The notes beneath the pieces are model-generated. The model ran no database searches. It saw nothing but the letters and a program-made list of their open reading frames with translations, and had not been told where the DNA came from. Both the position numbers and the translations under genes were made by a program. This document shows, piece by piece, positions 1 to 4,947 of a stretch of 5,053 bases of DNA. Source of the DNA: Gammaproteobacteria bacterium. GTDB lineage: Bacteria > Pseudomonadota > Gammaproteobacteria > S144-34. The stretch is taken from NCBI GenBank assembly GCA_015487895.1, contig WFOW01000254.1:1-5053 (forward strand). Reading direction: 5' to 3'. Each line of letters begins with the position of its first letter. The stretch's first letter is position 1.

Positions 1-691
1 CCTTGAGGTCCGGCCGCCGCGGCAGGATGCGCTTCAGGTAGCCCAGCAGGAAGTCGATGTTGAGGCTGCGCTCGTGCGCCTCGTCCAGGATGATGGTGTC
101 GTAGCGCGCGAGCAGGGGATCGGCCTGGGTCTCGGCCAGCAGGATGCCGTCGGTCATCACCTTGACCAGGGTGTCGGGCCCGGTGCGGTCGTGGAAGCGC
201 ACCTGCCAGCCCACGAGCCGCCCGGGCTCGCTGCCGAGCTCGGCCGCAAGCCGCGTGGCGAGGCTGCGCGCGGCGCTGCGCCGCGGCTGGGTGTGGCCGA
301 CCAGCCCGGCGGCTCCGCGCCCGAGCTCCAGGCAGAGCTTGGGGAGCTGGGTGCTCTTGCCAGAGCCCGTCTCGCCGCAGACCACCACCACCTGGTGCGC
401 GCGCAGCGCCTCGAGGATGGCCTCGCGGTGGCGCACCACGGGCAGGTCCTGCGGGTAGTCCGGACGCGGGATGCGGGCGGCGCGGGCGGCGCGGCGGGCC
501 TCGGCCTCGGCCACCTCGGCCTCGAGCGCGGCGAGCGCCCGCGGATCGGGACGGCGCGCGCGTCGCAGGCGCCGCAGCCGCGCGGCGAGCCGCAGGCGGT
601 CGGCCGCGGTCACGCCCGCCTCGATGCGCCGCGCCAGCGCGGCCAGCCCGTCGCCTGTGGCCGCCTGTCCCGTCCCCTTCGCCTCTTTCAT
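1..691 (-). CDS. hrpA: ATP-dependent RNA helicase HrpA, N-terminal part (cut by window edge)
   Basis: DEAH-box RNA helicase of the HrpA family, which unwinds RNA using ATP in the cytoplasm; in E. coli it is linked to mRNA processing and rescue of stalled ribosomes. About 230 residues are visible and the frame is open to the window edge; the family is normally about 1,300 residues, so most of the gene lies outside. Seen: a basic Arg/Ala-rich leader (about residues 1-75), Walker [10 protein letters not shown] (about 106-114), motif Ia TQPRR (about 134-138), TDGILLAE (about 180-187) and the DEAH box in LDEAHERS (about 202-209), followed by [10 protein letters not shown] and RRPDLK, as in E. coli HrpA. 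The start is uncertain: ATG at 691 is chosen, but an in-frame ATG at 700 would add three residues, and neither has a good Shine-Dalgarno. It is divergent from the acidic protein gene at 896. Identity is recognised from motif order and family text, not from a search. Confidence 0.93.
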   Translation of the reverse strand, partial: MKEAKGTGQAATGDGLAALARRIEAGVTAADRLRLAARLRRLRRARRPDPRALAALEAEVAEAEARRAARAARIPRPDYPQDLPVVRHREAILEALRAHQVVVVCGETGSGKSTQLPKLCLELGRGAAGLVGHTQPRRSAARSLATRLAAELGSEPGRLVGWQVRFHDRTGPDTLVKVMTDGILLAETQADPLLARYDTIILDEAHERSLNIDFLLGYLKRILPRRPDLK

Positions 692-768
692 GGAAGGCAT
701 TGTCCCACAAAGGATTCCTTGCGGCCGCGCCACGCCGCCGGGGCCGAGAGGCGCCGCCCGTCGCCCGG

Positions 769-797
769 CCTGCAAACCGGCGCGCCGTTGCTATTCT
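769..797 (+). promoter_or_regulatory. Candidate extended -10 promoter for the acidic protein gene
   Basis: The string TGCTATTCT at 789-797 reads as an extended -10 (TG-n-TATTCT, 4 of 6 to TATAAT). A poor -35 (CTGCAA at 770-775) lies 16 bp upstream. This is the only A/T-rich patch in the spacer. Transcription would begin near 804 and give a leader of about 92 nt. The patch abuts an interrupted dyad, GCAA...CGGCGCGCCG...TTGC (772-791), whose outer arms are offset by two bases. In so GC-rich a genome the consensus match is weak, so this is only a candidate. Confidence 0.28.
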
Positions 798-871
798 TAG
801 AGAACCCTGCCATCCGGCGCGCGGCCCCGCGCCGCGCGTGCGGGCCTCGGGCGCCGCCCCGGCGGCCGCCA

Positions 872-888
872 CCGGGAGACCGGAGGAG
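872..888 (+). promoter_or_regulatory. Shine-Dalgarno with an abutting GNRA-capped hairpin
   Basis: GGAGGAG at 882-888 sits 7 nt before the ATG at 896. It is a strong ribosome binding site and decides the start within a much longer open frame. Immediately upstream, CCGG (872-875), GAGA (876-879) and CCGG (880-883) can form a 4-bp stem with a GNRA tetraloop. Its 3' arm takes the first two G's of the Shine-Dalgarno. Whether this affects translation is unknown. Confidence 0.6.
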
Positions 889-895
889 TGGTCCC

Positions 896-1195
896 ATGCC
901 GAACGAGCTCGATCCCATCGTTGGCGAGTGGTACAAGAACCTCGACGACGAGCAGACCTTCGAGGTCGTGGCCGTGGACGAGGACGAGGGAACCGTCGAG
1001 ATCCAGTACTTCGACGGCGAGATCGAGGAGATCGACCTCGAGAGCTGGTACGAGCTCAACCTCGAGTCGATCGAGCCGCCCGAGGACTGGTCGGGCCCCT
1101 TCGATGACCTCGAGCGCGACGACCTCGGCTACACCGACATGTCCATGCACCCGGACGAGTGGTCCAACCCGCTGGACGAGCTCGACCGGGAGTGA
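896..1195 (+). CDS. Small highly acidic protein, conserved gammaproteobacterial type (probably DUF6763-like)
   Basis: A 99-residue protein with no assigned function. About 35 residues are Asp or Glu, against one Lys and two Arg. Residues 5-55 alternate hydrophobic and polar residues (VGEWY, TFEVVAVD, TVEIQYFDG, IEEIDLESW) in a way that suggests a small SH3/Tudor-like beta barrel; this is an inference from pattern only. The C-terminal half carries two copies of a 13-residue motif, W-S-x-P-(F/L)-D-(D/E)-L-(D/E)-R-(D/E), with the Trp at 65 and 89. The text resembles a family I recall as DUF6763, but that name is from memory. Cytoplasmic: no signal peptide or membrane segment is visible. The frame is open far upstream, but that stretch lies antisense to hrpA. 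The start at 896 is fixed by the GGAGGAG site and by the change from Arg/Ala-rich shadow text to an ordinary protein. It is monocistronic, divergent from hrpA and convergent with the AAA+ gene. Confidence 0.88.
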   Translation: MPNELDPIVGEWYKNLDDEQTFEVVAVDEDEGTVEIQYFDGEIEEIDLESWYELNLESIEPPEDWSGPFDDLERDDLGYTDMSMHPDEWSNPLDELDRE

Positions 1196-1226
1196 GCCCG
1201 ACCGGCTTCCGGCCGCCCGCCCCGTC

Positions 1227-1258
1227 GCCCGCGTGTCCTTTCCGGGAAGGAGGCGGGC
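1227..1258. terminator. Strong interrupted hairpin between convergent genes
   Basis: GCCCGC (1227-1232) pairs with GCGGGC (1253-1258), with an inner stem TCCTT/AAGGA (1236-1240 and 1247-1251) closing on TCCGGG. Only GTG opposite a single G interrupts the helix. It starts 31 nt after the stop of the acidic protein gene, so it could end that transcript, or the opposing one. There is no U-tract on either side, so intrinsic termination is not assured. It could instead protect the mRNA 3' end. Confidence 0.4.
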
Positions 1259-1282
1259 CTGGGCCGGGCCGCCGTAGGGTGC

Positions 1283-1359
1283 CGGGGAGAAGCCCCGTGC
1301 CGGCCCATGGTTCCGCGCAGCGGAAACCGCTGACTGCATCCTGCCGCCTGCGAGCGGCA
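1283..1359. repeat. Cluster of three short hairpins in the convergent spacer
   Basis: Three perfect small inverted repeats follow in order. They are CGGGG-AGAAG-CCCCG (1283-1297), CAGCGG-AAA-CCGCTG (1318-1332) and TGCCGC-CTGCGA-GCGGCA (1342-1359). The last lies directly after the stop codon of the AAA+ gene read on the minus strand, so it is placed where a terminator for that operon would be. None has a U-tract. With the hairpin at 1227-1258 they account for much of the 165-base spacer. Some such stems are expected by chance at this GC content. Confidence 0.35.
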
Positions 1360-1360
1360 T

Positions 1361-2848
1361 TCAGCCCACGGGCACGGTGCGCCCCCGCGCCCAGGCGCGC
1401 AGGGCCTCCACCCGCTCGCGCATGAGCACCGACAACGGGCGCGTCGCGCGCAGCGCGTCCAGCAGGTGGAGCTGGCCGGGCTCCGCGCCCTCGGCGTGCG
1501 CGCGGTAGCGCGCGGCCACCACCGCCTGCTCGATCTCCGCGCCCGAGAAGCCCTCGCTCTCGGCGGCCAGCGCGCCCAGGTCGAAGCGGCGCGGGTCGAG
1601 CCCGCGCCGGCGCAGGTGGATGGCGAAGATGCGCCGGCGCGTGCCGGCGTCGGGCAGGTCGACGAAGAAGACCTCGTCGAAGCGGCCCTTGCGCACGAGC
1701 TCCGGCGGCAGGCCGCTGATGTCGTTCGCCGTCGCCACCAGGAAGACGCGCGCGCGCCGCTCGGCCATCCAGGTGAGCAGCCCCCCGAGCACGCGGCGCG
1801 CCGTGCCGCCGTCGGCCGCGTCCGCCGCCACGCCCTTCTCGAGCTCGTCGATCCACAGCACGCACGGGGCCATGGCCTCGGCCGCGGCGAGCGCCTCGCG
1901 CAGGCGGCGCTCGCTCTCGCCGTGCCACTTGTCGTGGACCGCCCCGAGGTCCATGCCGAGCAGCGGCACGCCCAGCAGCCCCGCGGCCGCCTTGGCCGCG
2001 AGGCTCTTGCCGCAGCCCTGCACGCCGATGAGCAGCACCCCGCGCGGCGGGTCCAGGCCCTCCGCGCCCGCCTCGCCCAGCAGCGCCGCGCGGCGCTCGG
2101 CGAGCCAGCGCCGCAGCCCCTCCATGCCTGCGGTCTCGGCGAAGGCCGCCGTCTCGTGGACGTAGCGCAGCACGCCGTCGCGCGCGAGCAGCCGGTACTT
2201 GGCCTCCATGGCGGCCGGCAGGTCCTCCTGCGTCACCGCCCCGTCGTCGTAGACGGCGTGGCGGGCGATGCGTCGCACCTCGGGCGCCGTGAGGCCGGCG
2301 AGGTTGGCGACGAGGAGCTCGAGCGCGCGCGGGTCCGCCCGCACCCGCCCGCCGCGCGCCGCCGCCCACTCCCGGGCCACCTCCTCCACGATCCGCCGGC
2401 GCTCGGCCTCGTCCGGCAGCGCCAGCTCGTAGCGCGCCGTGTAGGGCTCGAGCTCCGGCGGCACCGGCACCTCGTGGCCGAGCAGCACCAGCGTCGCGCC
2501 CGTCTCCTCGAAGCGCAGCGCCACGTCCTTGAGCAGCCGCACCCGTACCGGGTCGTCGAGGAAGGGGTGGAAATCGCACAGTGCGTAGACCGCGCGCAGG
2601 CCGCTCGCGCGCACGTGGCCGAGCACCGCGCCGGGGTCGGTGTTGTGCCGCTGCGCCGGCTGCGGCACGTCCACGCGCCGCAGGCCCTCGGTCACGGTCC
2701 ACACGAAGAAGGGCAGGCCCACGGCGCGCGCGGCCTCCCCGAGGCGCGCGAGCGCGCGGCGCTCCTCGCGCGTGGCGACCGCGAGCACCGGCACGCGCGC
2801 GGCGAGCAGCAGCTCGAGGGGCTCGGGCGCGCCGGGCGCTGCGCTCAC
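1361..2848 (-). CDS. Ycf46-like AAA+ ATPase
   Basis: A 495-residue AAA+ ATPase of the FtsH/SpoVK-like superfamily. The order of parts and the text best fit the Ycf46 family known from cyanobacteria and plastids and also found in proteobacteria. Residues 1-240 form a non-catalytic N-terminal region. The AAA core follows: Walker A GVQGCGKS (275-282), aromatic pore-loop candidate KWHGESE (307-313), Walker B VLWIDE (330-335), sensor 1 ATAND (372-376), arginine-finger region RKGRFDE (386-392) and sensor 2 GFSGAEIE (433-440). All look intact, so an active hexameric ATPase is expected. It is cytoplasmic, with no membrane segment and, unlike FtsH, no protease domain. The start is GTG at 2848, overlapping the TGA of the upstream gene by four bases (GTGA); the frame remains open upstream only as a shadow of that gene. 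Ycf46 has been implicated in inorganic carbon use in Synechocystis; its substrate here is unknown. Confidence 0.9.
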   Translation of the reverse strand: MSAAPGAPEPLELLLAARVPVLAVATREERRALARLGEAARAVGLPFFVWTVTEGLRRVDVPQPAQRHNTDPGAVLGHVRASGLRAVYALCDFHPFLDDPVRVRLLKDVALRFEETGATLVLLGHEVPVPPELEPYTARYELALPDEAERRRIVEEVAREWAAARGGRVRADPRALELLVANLAGLTAPEVRRIARHAVYDDGAVTQEDLPAAMEAKYRLLARDGVLRYVHETAAFAETAGMEGLRRWLAERRAALLGEAGAEGLDPPRGVLLIGVQGCGKSLAAKAAAGLLGVPLLGMDLGAVHDKWHGESERRLREALAAAEAMAPCVLWIDELEKGVAADAADGGTARRVLGGLLTWMAERRARVFLVATANDISGLPPELVRKGRFDEVFFVDLPDAGTRRRIFAIHLRRRGLDPRRFDLGALAAESEGFSGAEIEQAVVAARYRAHAEGAEPGQLHLLDALRATRPLSVLMRERVEALRAWARGRTVPVG

Positions 2849-3630
2849 CGCTCGAACAGGCGCCCGACGCCGCCGAGGAGCGAGCCCTCGCCGCGGTCGC
2901 TGCCCCCGGCGCTCGGGGCGTGCTCGAGCACGCGGTCGGCCATCCGCGAGAAGGGCAGGCTCTGCAGCCACACGCGGCCGTAGCCGCGCAGCGTCGCCAG
3001 GAACAGCCCCTCGCCGCCGAAGAACATGGACTTGAGCCCGCCGACGAGCTCCACGTCGTAGTCCACGCCGCCGGTGAAGGCGACGATGCACCCGGTGTCC
3101 ACGCGCAGCGTCTGGCCGTTGAGCTTGCGCTCGACGACGGTGCCGCCGGCGTGCAGGAAGGCCATGCCGTCGCCCTCGAGCTTCTCGAGGATGAAGCCCT
3201 CGCCGCCGAAGAAGCCCGTGCCGAGCCGCCGCTGGAAGGCGATCGAGACGCGCGTGCCCTTCGCGGCGCACAGGAAGGCGTCCTTCTGGCACAGCAGCGG
3301 CCCGCCCACCTTCTCGAGGTCGACCGCGACGATCTTGCCGGGATAGGGCGCGGCGAAGGCCACGCGGCGCTTGCCCGAGGCCTCGTTGGTGAAGTGGGTC
3401 ATGAACAGCGACTCGCCCGCCAGCATGCGCTTGCCGGCCCCGAGGAGCTTGCCGAGCATGCCCTCGTCGGCCTCGCTGCCGTCGCCCATGCGCGCCTCGA
3501 AGCGGATGCCGTCCTCCATGTAGTTCATGGCCCCGGCCTCGGCGATCACGGTCTCGCCGGGGTCGAGCTCGACCTCCACGAGCTGCATGTCGTCGCCGAT
3601 GATCTCGTAGTCGATCTCGTGGCTCCTCAC
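2845..3630 (-). CDS. AIM24 / TIGR00266-family protein
   Basis: A 261-residue protein of the AIM24 (DUF124, TIGR00266) family; bacterial members have no settled biochemical role, and the yeast mitochondrial relative affects inner-membrane organisation. The N-terminus has the family text ([13 protein letters not shown], then [22 protein letters not shown] at about 21-42). Two similar segments follow: [16 protein letters not shown] (140-155) and [16 protein letters not shown] (203-218). This fits the family's beta-rich, internally repeated fold. The C-terminus is Gly-rich and ends in a short [11 protein letters not shown] tail. No signal peptide or transmembrane helix is seen. The start is GTG at 3630, supported by GAGGAG 8 nt upstream and by the family N-terminus; the frame runs open to an ATG at 3768 but crosses the hairpin element with no protein-like text. 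It is the first gene of an operon with the AAA+ ATPase. No clear promoter is visible in the 33 nt between it and the hairpin element. Confidence 0.92.
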   Translation of the reverse strand: MRSHEIDYEIIGDDMQLVEVELDPGETVIAEAGAMNYMEDGIRFEARMGDGSEADEGMLGKLLGAGKRMLAGESLFMTHFTNEASGKRRVAFAAPYPGKIVAVDLEKVGGPLLCQKDAFLCAAKGTRVSIAFQRRLGTGFFGGEGFILEKLEGDGMAFLHAGGTVVERKLNGQTLRVDTGCIVAFTGGVDYDVELVGGLKSMFFGGEGLFLATLRGYGRVWLQSLPFSRMADRVLEHAPSAGGSDRGEGSLLGGVGRLFER

Positions 3631-3638
3631 GGTCCTCT

Positions 3639-3644
3639 CTCCTC
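3639..3644 (-). promoter_or_regulatory. Shine-Dalgarno deciding a GTG start
   Basis: Read on the minus strand, GAGGAG occupies 3644-3639, with 8 nt to the GTG at 3630-3628. It lies in a purine run, so a second, closer GAGG is also present. This supports GTG at 3630 rather than the far-upstream ATG at 3768. Confidence 0.7.
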
Positions 3645-3664
3645 TCGCTGCCGTCCACACTTTA

Positions 3665-3699
3665 GGAAGCCCTGAAAAATCGGATTTTTCAGGGCTTCC
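3665..3699. repeat. Perfect 16-bp-arm inverted repeat, left end of the element
   Basis: GGAAGCCCTGAAAAAT (3665-3680) and its exact reverse complement (3684-3699) flank a 3-nt loop, CGG. There are no mismatches. On the minus strand it is followed by TAAAGTG rather than a U-run, so it is not a standard intrinsic terminator, although the stem itself holds a T5 tract. It lies 35 bases upstream of the AIM24-family start. Confidence 0.85.
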
Positions 3700-3722
3700 C
3701 CGCGGCCAGGGATGGCCGCGGG
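3699..3722. repeat. Perfect 10-bp-arm inverted repeat
   Basis: CCCGCGGCCA (3699-3708) and TGGCCGCGGG (3713-3722) pair perfectly around GGGA. It abuts the preceding palindrome, sharing its last base, so the two stems would stack or be mutually constrained. Confidence 0.75.
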
Positions 3723-3725
3723 ACG

Positions 3726-3750
3726 GTCCATGCACATGGAAGTGCATGAC
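3726..3750. repeat. Bulged inverted repeat with a competing inner dyad
   Basis: CATGCAC (3729-3735) pairs with GTGCATG (3742-3748) around ATGGAA. GT/AC extends the stem past a bulged C at 3728. A competing smaller dyad, TCCATG-CA-CATGGA (3727-3740), overlaps it, so two alternative folds are possible. Confidence 0.5.
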
Positions 3751-3779
3751 GATACCGGAAAAAATCAAAATGGTCGCGA

Positions 3780-3820
3780 AGCGCCTTAGCGCTGATCAAT
3801 CCGCGTAGCGGATTGATCAG
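3780..3820. repeat. Two adjoining inverted repeats at the right end of the element
   Basis: AGCGC-CTTA-GCGCT (3780-3793) runs into a perfect palindrome with 13-bp arms. CTGATCAATCCGC (3792-3804) and its reverse complement (3808-3820) flank the loop GTA. Read in from the right edge of the element, the large stem resembles the left-end palindrome in its outer bases, which is what gives the element its terminal inverted repeats. Confidence 0.8.
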
Positions 3821-3864
3821 AGTTTCCTTTGTTCGCCGTCGGTCGCCCTGCGCGCCGCCGCGGT

Positions 3865-4707
3865 TCAGCCCCGCGCCACGGGGCGCGTGGGGTCGGCCAC
3901 CCACGCGCTCCAGGAGCCCGGCCACAGCCTGCCGCCGTCGAGGCCCGCGTGCGCCATCGCGAGCAGGTTGTGGCAGGCCGTCACGCCGGAGCCGCAGTAG
4001 TGCACGCTGCGCTCGGGCGGCACCGGGCCGAGCGCCTCGCGGAAGGCCGCGCGCAGCGCCTCCGGCGGCAGGAAGCGCCCGAAGGGGTCGAGGTTGTGGG
4101 CGCAGGGGCGGTTGACCGCGCCCGGCACGTGGCCCGCCACCGGGTCGTGGGGCTCGCGCTCGCCGCGGAAGCGCTCGGGGCTGCGCGCGTCCACCAGGCG
4201 CCAGCCCGGGTCGCCGAGCAGGTCCACCACCGCCTCGGTGTCCAGGGTCATCTGCGGCCGCGGGGCGGGCGCGAACTCGCGCGAGACCGGCGCCGGCGCG
4301 GCCGTCTCCACCGGCCCGCCCGCCTCCAGCCAGGCCTGCCAGCCGCCGTCGAGCACCGCCACGGCGCGGTGGCCCAGCCAGCGCAGCAGCCACCACAGGC
4401 GCGCGGCGACGGTGCCGCCTGCGTCGTCGTAGGCCACCACCTGGCAGCGCTCGTCGATCCCCCAGGCGCCGAGCCGGCGCGCCAGCGCCGCGGGGTCGGG
4501 CAGCGGATGGCGCCCCGCCCCGGGCGCGCGCGGCCCCGAGAGGTCCTCGTCGAGGTGCGCGTGCACCGCGCCCGGCACGTGCCCGGCCGCCCACGCCCGC
4601 CGCCCCCAGCCCGGCGCCTCGAGGCGGTGGCGGCAGTCCACCACCACCCAGTCCGGATCGTCCAGGTGCGCGCGCAGGATCTCGGCGCCGACCAGCGTCG
4701 TCCACAT
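3865..4707 (-). CDS. sseA: 3-mercaptopyruvate/thiosulfate sulfurtransferase, two rhodanese domains
   Basis: A 280-residue sulfurtransferase with two tandem rhodanese domains, the usual length for the family. It moves sulfane sulfur from a donor to a thiol acceptor through a cysteine persulfide, in the cytoplasm. The N-terminal domain (about 5-130) is the inactive one: its loop reads AYDDAGGT (92-99) with no catalytic Cys. The C-terminal domain (about 155-275) has the active loop CGSGVTAC, with catalytic Cys238 and a further Cys245. CGSGVTA is typical of 3-mercaptopyruvate sulfurtransferases such as E. coli SseA, whereas rhodanese proper has CRKGVTA, so mercaptopyruvate is the likelier donor. 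Domain linkers and AGHVPGAV repeats (41-48 and 191-198) fit the family. The start is ATG at 4707; no Shine-Dalgarno precedes it. It is on the same strand as the AIM24/AAA+ operon but separated from it by 234 bases of hairpin-rich spacer. The symbol is by family resemblance. Confidence 0.92.
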   Translation of the reverse strand: MWTTLVGAEILRAHLDDPDWVVVDCRHRLEAPGWGRRAWAAGHVPGAVHAHLDEDLSGPRAPGAGRHPLPDPAALARRLGAWGIDERCQVVAYDDAGGTVAARLWWLLRWLGHRAVAVLDGGWQAWLEAGGPVETAAPAPVSREFAPAPRPQMTLDTEAVVDLLGDPGWRLVDARSPERFRGEREPHDPVAGHVPGAVNRPCAHNLDPFGRFLPPEALRAAFREALGPVPPERSVHYCGSGVTACHNLLAMAHAGLDGGRLWPGSWSAWVADPTRPVARG

Positions 4708-4713
4708 GCGCCG

Positions 4714-4742
4714 ATGATAGCCCGGGCCGCCCGCCGCGTCGC
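4714..4742 (-). promoter_or_regulatory. Candidate promoter giving a leaderless sulfurtransferase mRNA
   Basis: On the minus strand, TATCAT (4719-4714) matches TATAAT at 5 of 6. It is followed by CGGCGC and then the ATG at 4707, so transcription would begin at or next to the start codon. At 17 bp spacing a poor -35, GCGACG (4742-4737), falls in the centre of the 27-bp palindrome. The absence of a Shine-Dalgarno fits a leaderless message, but the match may be chance. Confidence 0.3.
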
Positions 4743-4752
4743 GGCGGGCGGC
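4726..4752. repeat. 27-bp GC palindrome in the divergent spacer
   Basis: GCCGCCCGCCGCG (4726-4738) and its exact reverse complement (4740-4752) flank a single T. It lies upstream of both the sulfurtransferase and the membrane-protein gene, so it is poorly placed for a terminator of either. An operator is possible. Perfect symmetry over 26 of 27 bases is notable, but the sequence is simple and GC-only. Confidence 0.7.
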
Positions 4753-4775
4753 AGCGTGCGGTTCGCAGCATACGG
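4751..4775. repeat. Pair of 11-bp direct repeats, 14-bp period
   Basis: GCAGCGTGCGG (4751-4761) and GCAGCATACGG (4765-4775) agree at 9 of 11 positions and are separated by TTC. The first copy overlaps the end of the 27-bp palindrome. Their role is unknown; a paired protein-binding site or the edge of a small repeat element are both possible. Confidence 0.45.
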
Positions 4776-4865
4776 CTCACGGTGCGTGGACTGCGGCTTC
4801 AGCCGGAAAGCGCGGCGCACGATCCGCCACGCCAAATCCGTAGACCGCAGACCGTTCACCGTGGG
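4776..4865. repeat. 90-bp imperfect inverted repeat, possible structured RNA or repeat element
   Basis: Bases 4776-4796 pair with 4845-4865. The perfect blocks are CACGGTG/CACCGTG (4778-4784 with 4857-4863) and CTGCGG/CCGCAG (4791-4796 with 4845-4850). They are joined by two G-C pairs, two G·U pairs and two mismatches. The 48-nt loop holds smaller stems such as GGCG/CGCC (4814-4817 with 4825-4828). The minus strand also reads as a short open frame with unusually mixed amino acids (LAWRIVRRAFRLKPQ), unlike the Arg/Ala-rich shadows around it. It could be a dispersed repeat, the decayed tail of a retroelement, or a small RNA. Nothing here decides which. Confidence 0.45.
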
Positions 4866-4900
4866 CCCTCGCACGGCCTCGCACCGCTCGCCACGCGCCC

Positions 4901-4934
4901 CCACCTCCGGGTGGACAACCCCACCGAGGGGAGG
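4901..4934 (+). promoter_or_regulatory. Leader hairpins and ribosome binding site of the right-edge gene
   Basis: GGGGAGG (4928-4934) is the likely Shine-Dalgarno, with a rather long 13-nt gap to the ATG at 4948. Upstream, CCACC-TCCG-GGTGG (4901-4914) forms a stem with a UNCG-type loop. CCCC (4919-4922) can pair with the GGGG (4928-4931) of the Shine-Dalgarno. GGTGG (4910-4914) can alternatively pair with a second CCACC (4921-4925), which would release the Shine-Dalgarno. A translational switch is possible but unproven. Confidence 0.3.
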
Positions 4935-4947
4935 CAGACTTCGCGCC

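Larger units (their letters stand above)
3664..3828. mobile_element. MITE-like palindromic element with imperfect terminal inverted repeats
   Basis: A 165-bp non-coding block, richer in A/T than its surroundings. The left end AGGAAGCCCTGA (3664-3675) matches the inverted right end AGGAAACTCTGA (3828-3817) at 10 of 12 positions, or 14 of 18 if extended. Each end is itself half of a large perfect hairpin. Between them lie three more dyads, so the block is a chain of five stems. There is no reading frame with protein-like content, so it would be non-autonomous. No convincing target-site duplication is seen; the flanks (CACACTTT on the left, TTGTTCGC on the right) share only T-rich bases. It sits between the sulfurtransferase stop and the AIM24-family start. 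Alternatives are a REP/BIME-type dispersed repeat or a structured terminator region. Confidence 0.5.

Noticed and set aside
74..895. Long plus-strand open frame upstream of the acidic protein, giving a 373-residue product
   Set aside because: The first 274 residues are antisense to hrpA and the spacer, with Arg/Ala/Gly/His-rich shadow text. The strong Shine-Dalgarno at 882-888 and normal protein text begin at 896.
1056..2702. Minus-strand 548-residue frame within the AAA+ gene
   Set aside because: It is a shifted frame of the ATPase, dominated by Arg, Gly and Ala; the real frame holds all the AAA+ motifs.
2849..3658. Extension of the AAA+ ATPase to 765 residues
   Set aside because: The upstream part is an out-of-frame reading of the AIM24-family gene. 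The GTGA overlap gives a natural start at 2848.
1466..3675. Long plus-strand frames (1466-2983 and 2581-3675) opposite the AAA+ and AIM24 genes
   Set aside because: Their text is a low-complexity Arg/Ala/His/Glu shadow, and both genes they oppose have intact family motifs on the minus strand.
3665..3699. Standard intrinsic terminator of the sulfurtransferase gene
   Set aside because: It is about 165 bases past the stop, no U-run follows on the minus strand, and it forms part of a larger element with matching ends.
3631..3768. Upstream ATG for the AIM24-family protein at 3768
   Set aside because: The extra 46 residues are a translation of the hairpin element. GTG at 3630 has a good Shine-Dalgarno and begins with the family N-terminus.
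3664..3828. CRISPR array
   Set aside because: The repeats are inverted, not direct, with no regular spacers and no cas genes.
4776..4865. Integron attC site
   Set aside because: The size and imperfect symmetry fit, but the terminal GTTRRRY and RYYYAAC core sites are missing and there is no integrase or cassette array in view.
4740..4870. Short protein-coding gene on the minus strand (the LAWRIVRRAFRLKPQ text)
   Set aside because: No start with a ribosome binding site, and the frame runs on as a shadow of the sulfurtransferase gene. It was kept only as a clue to a repeat element.
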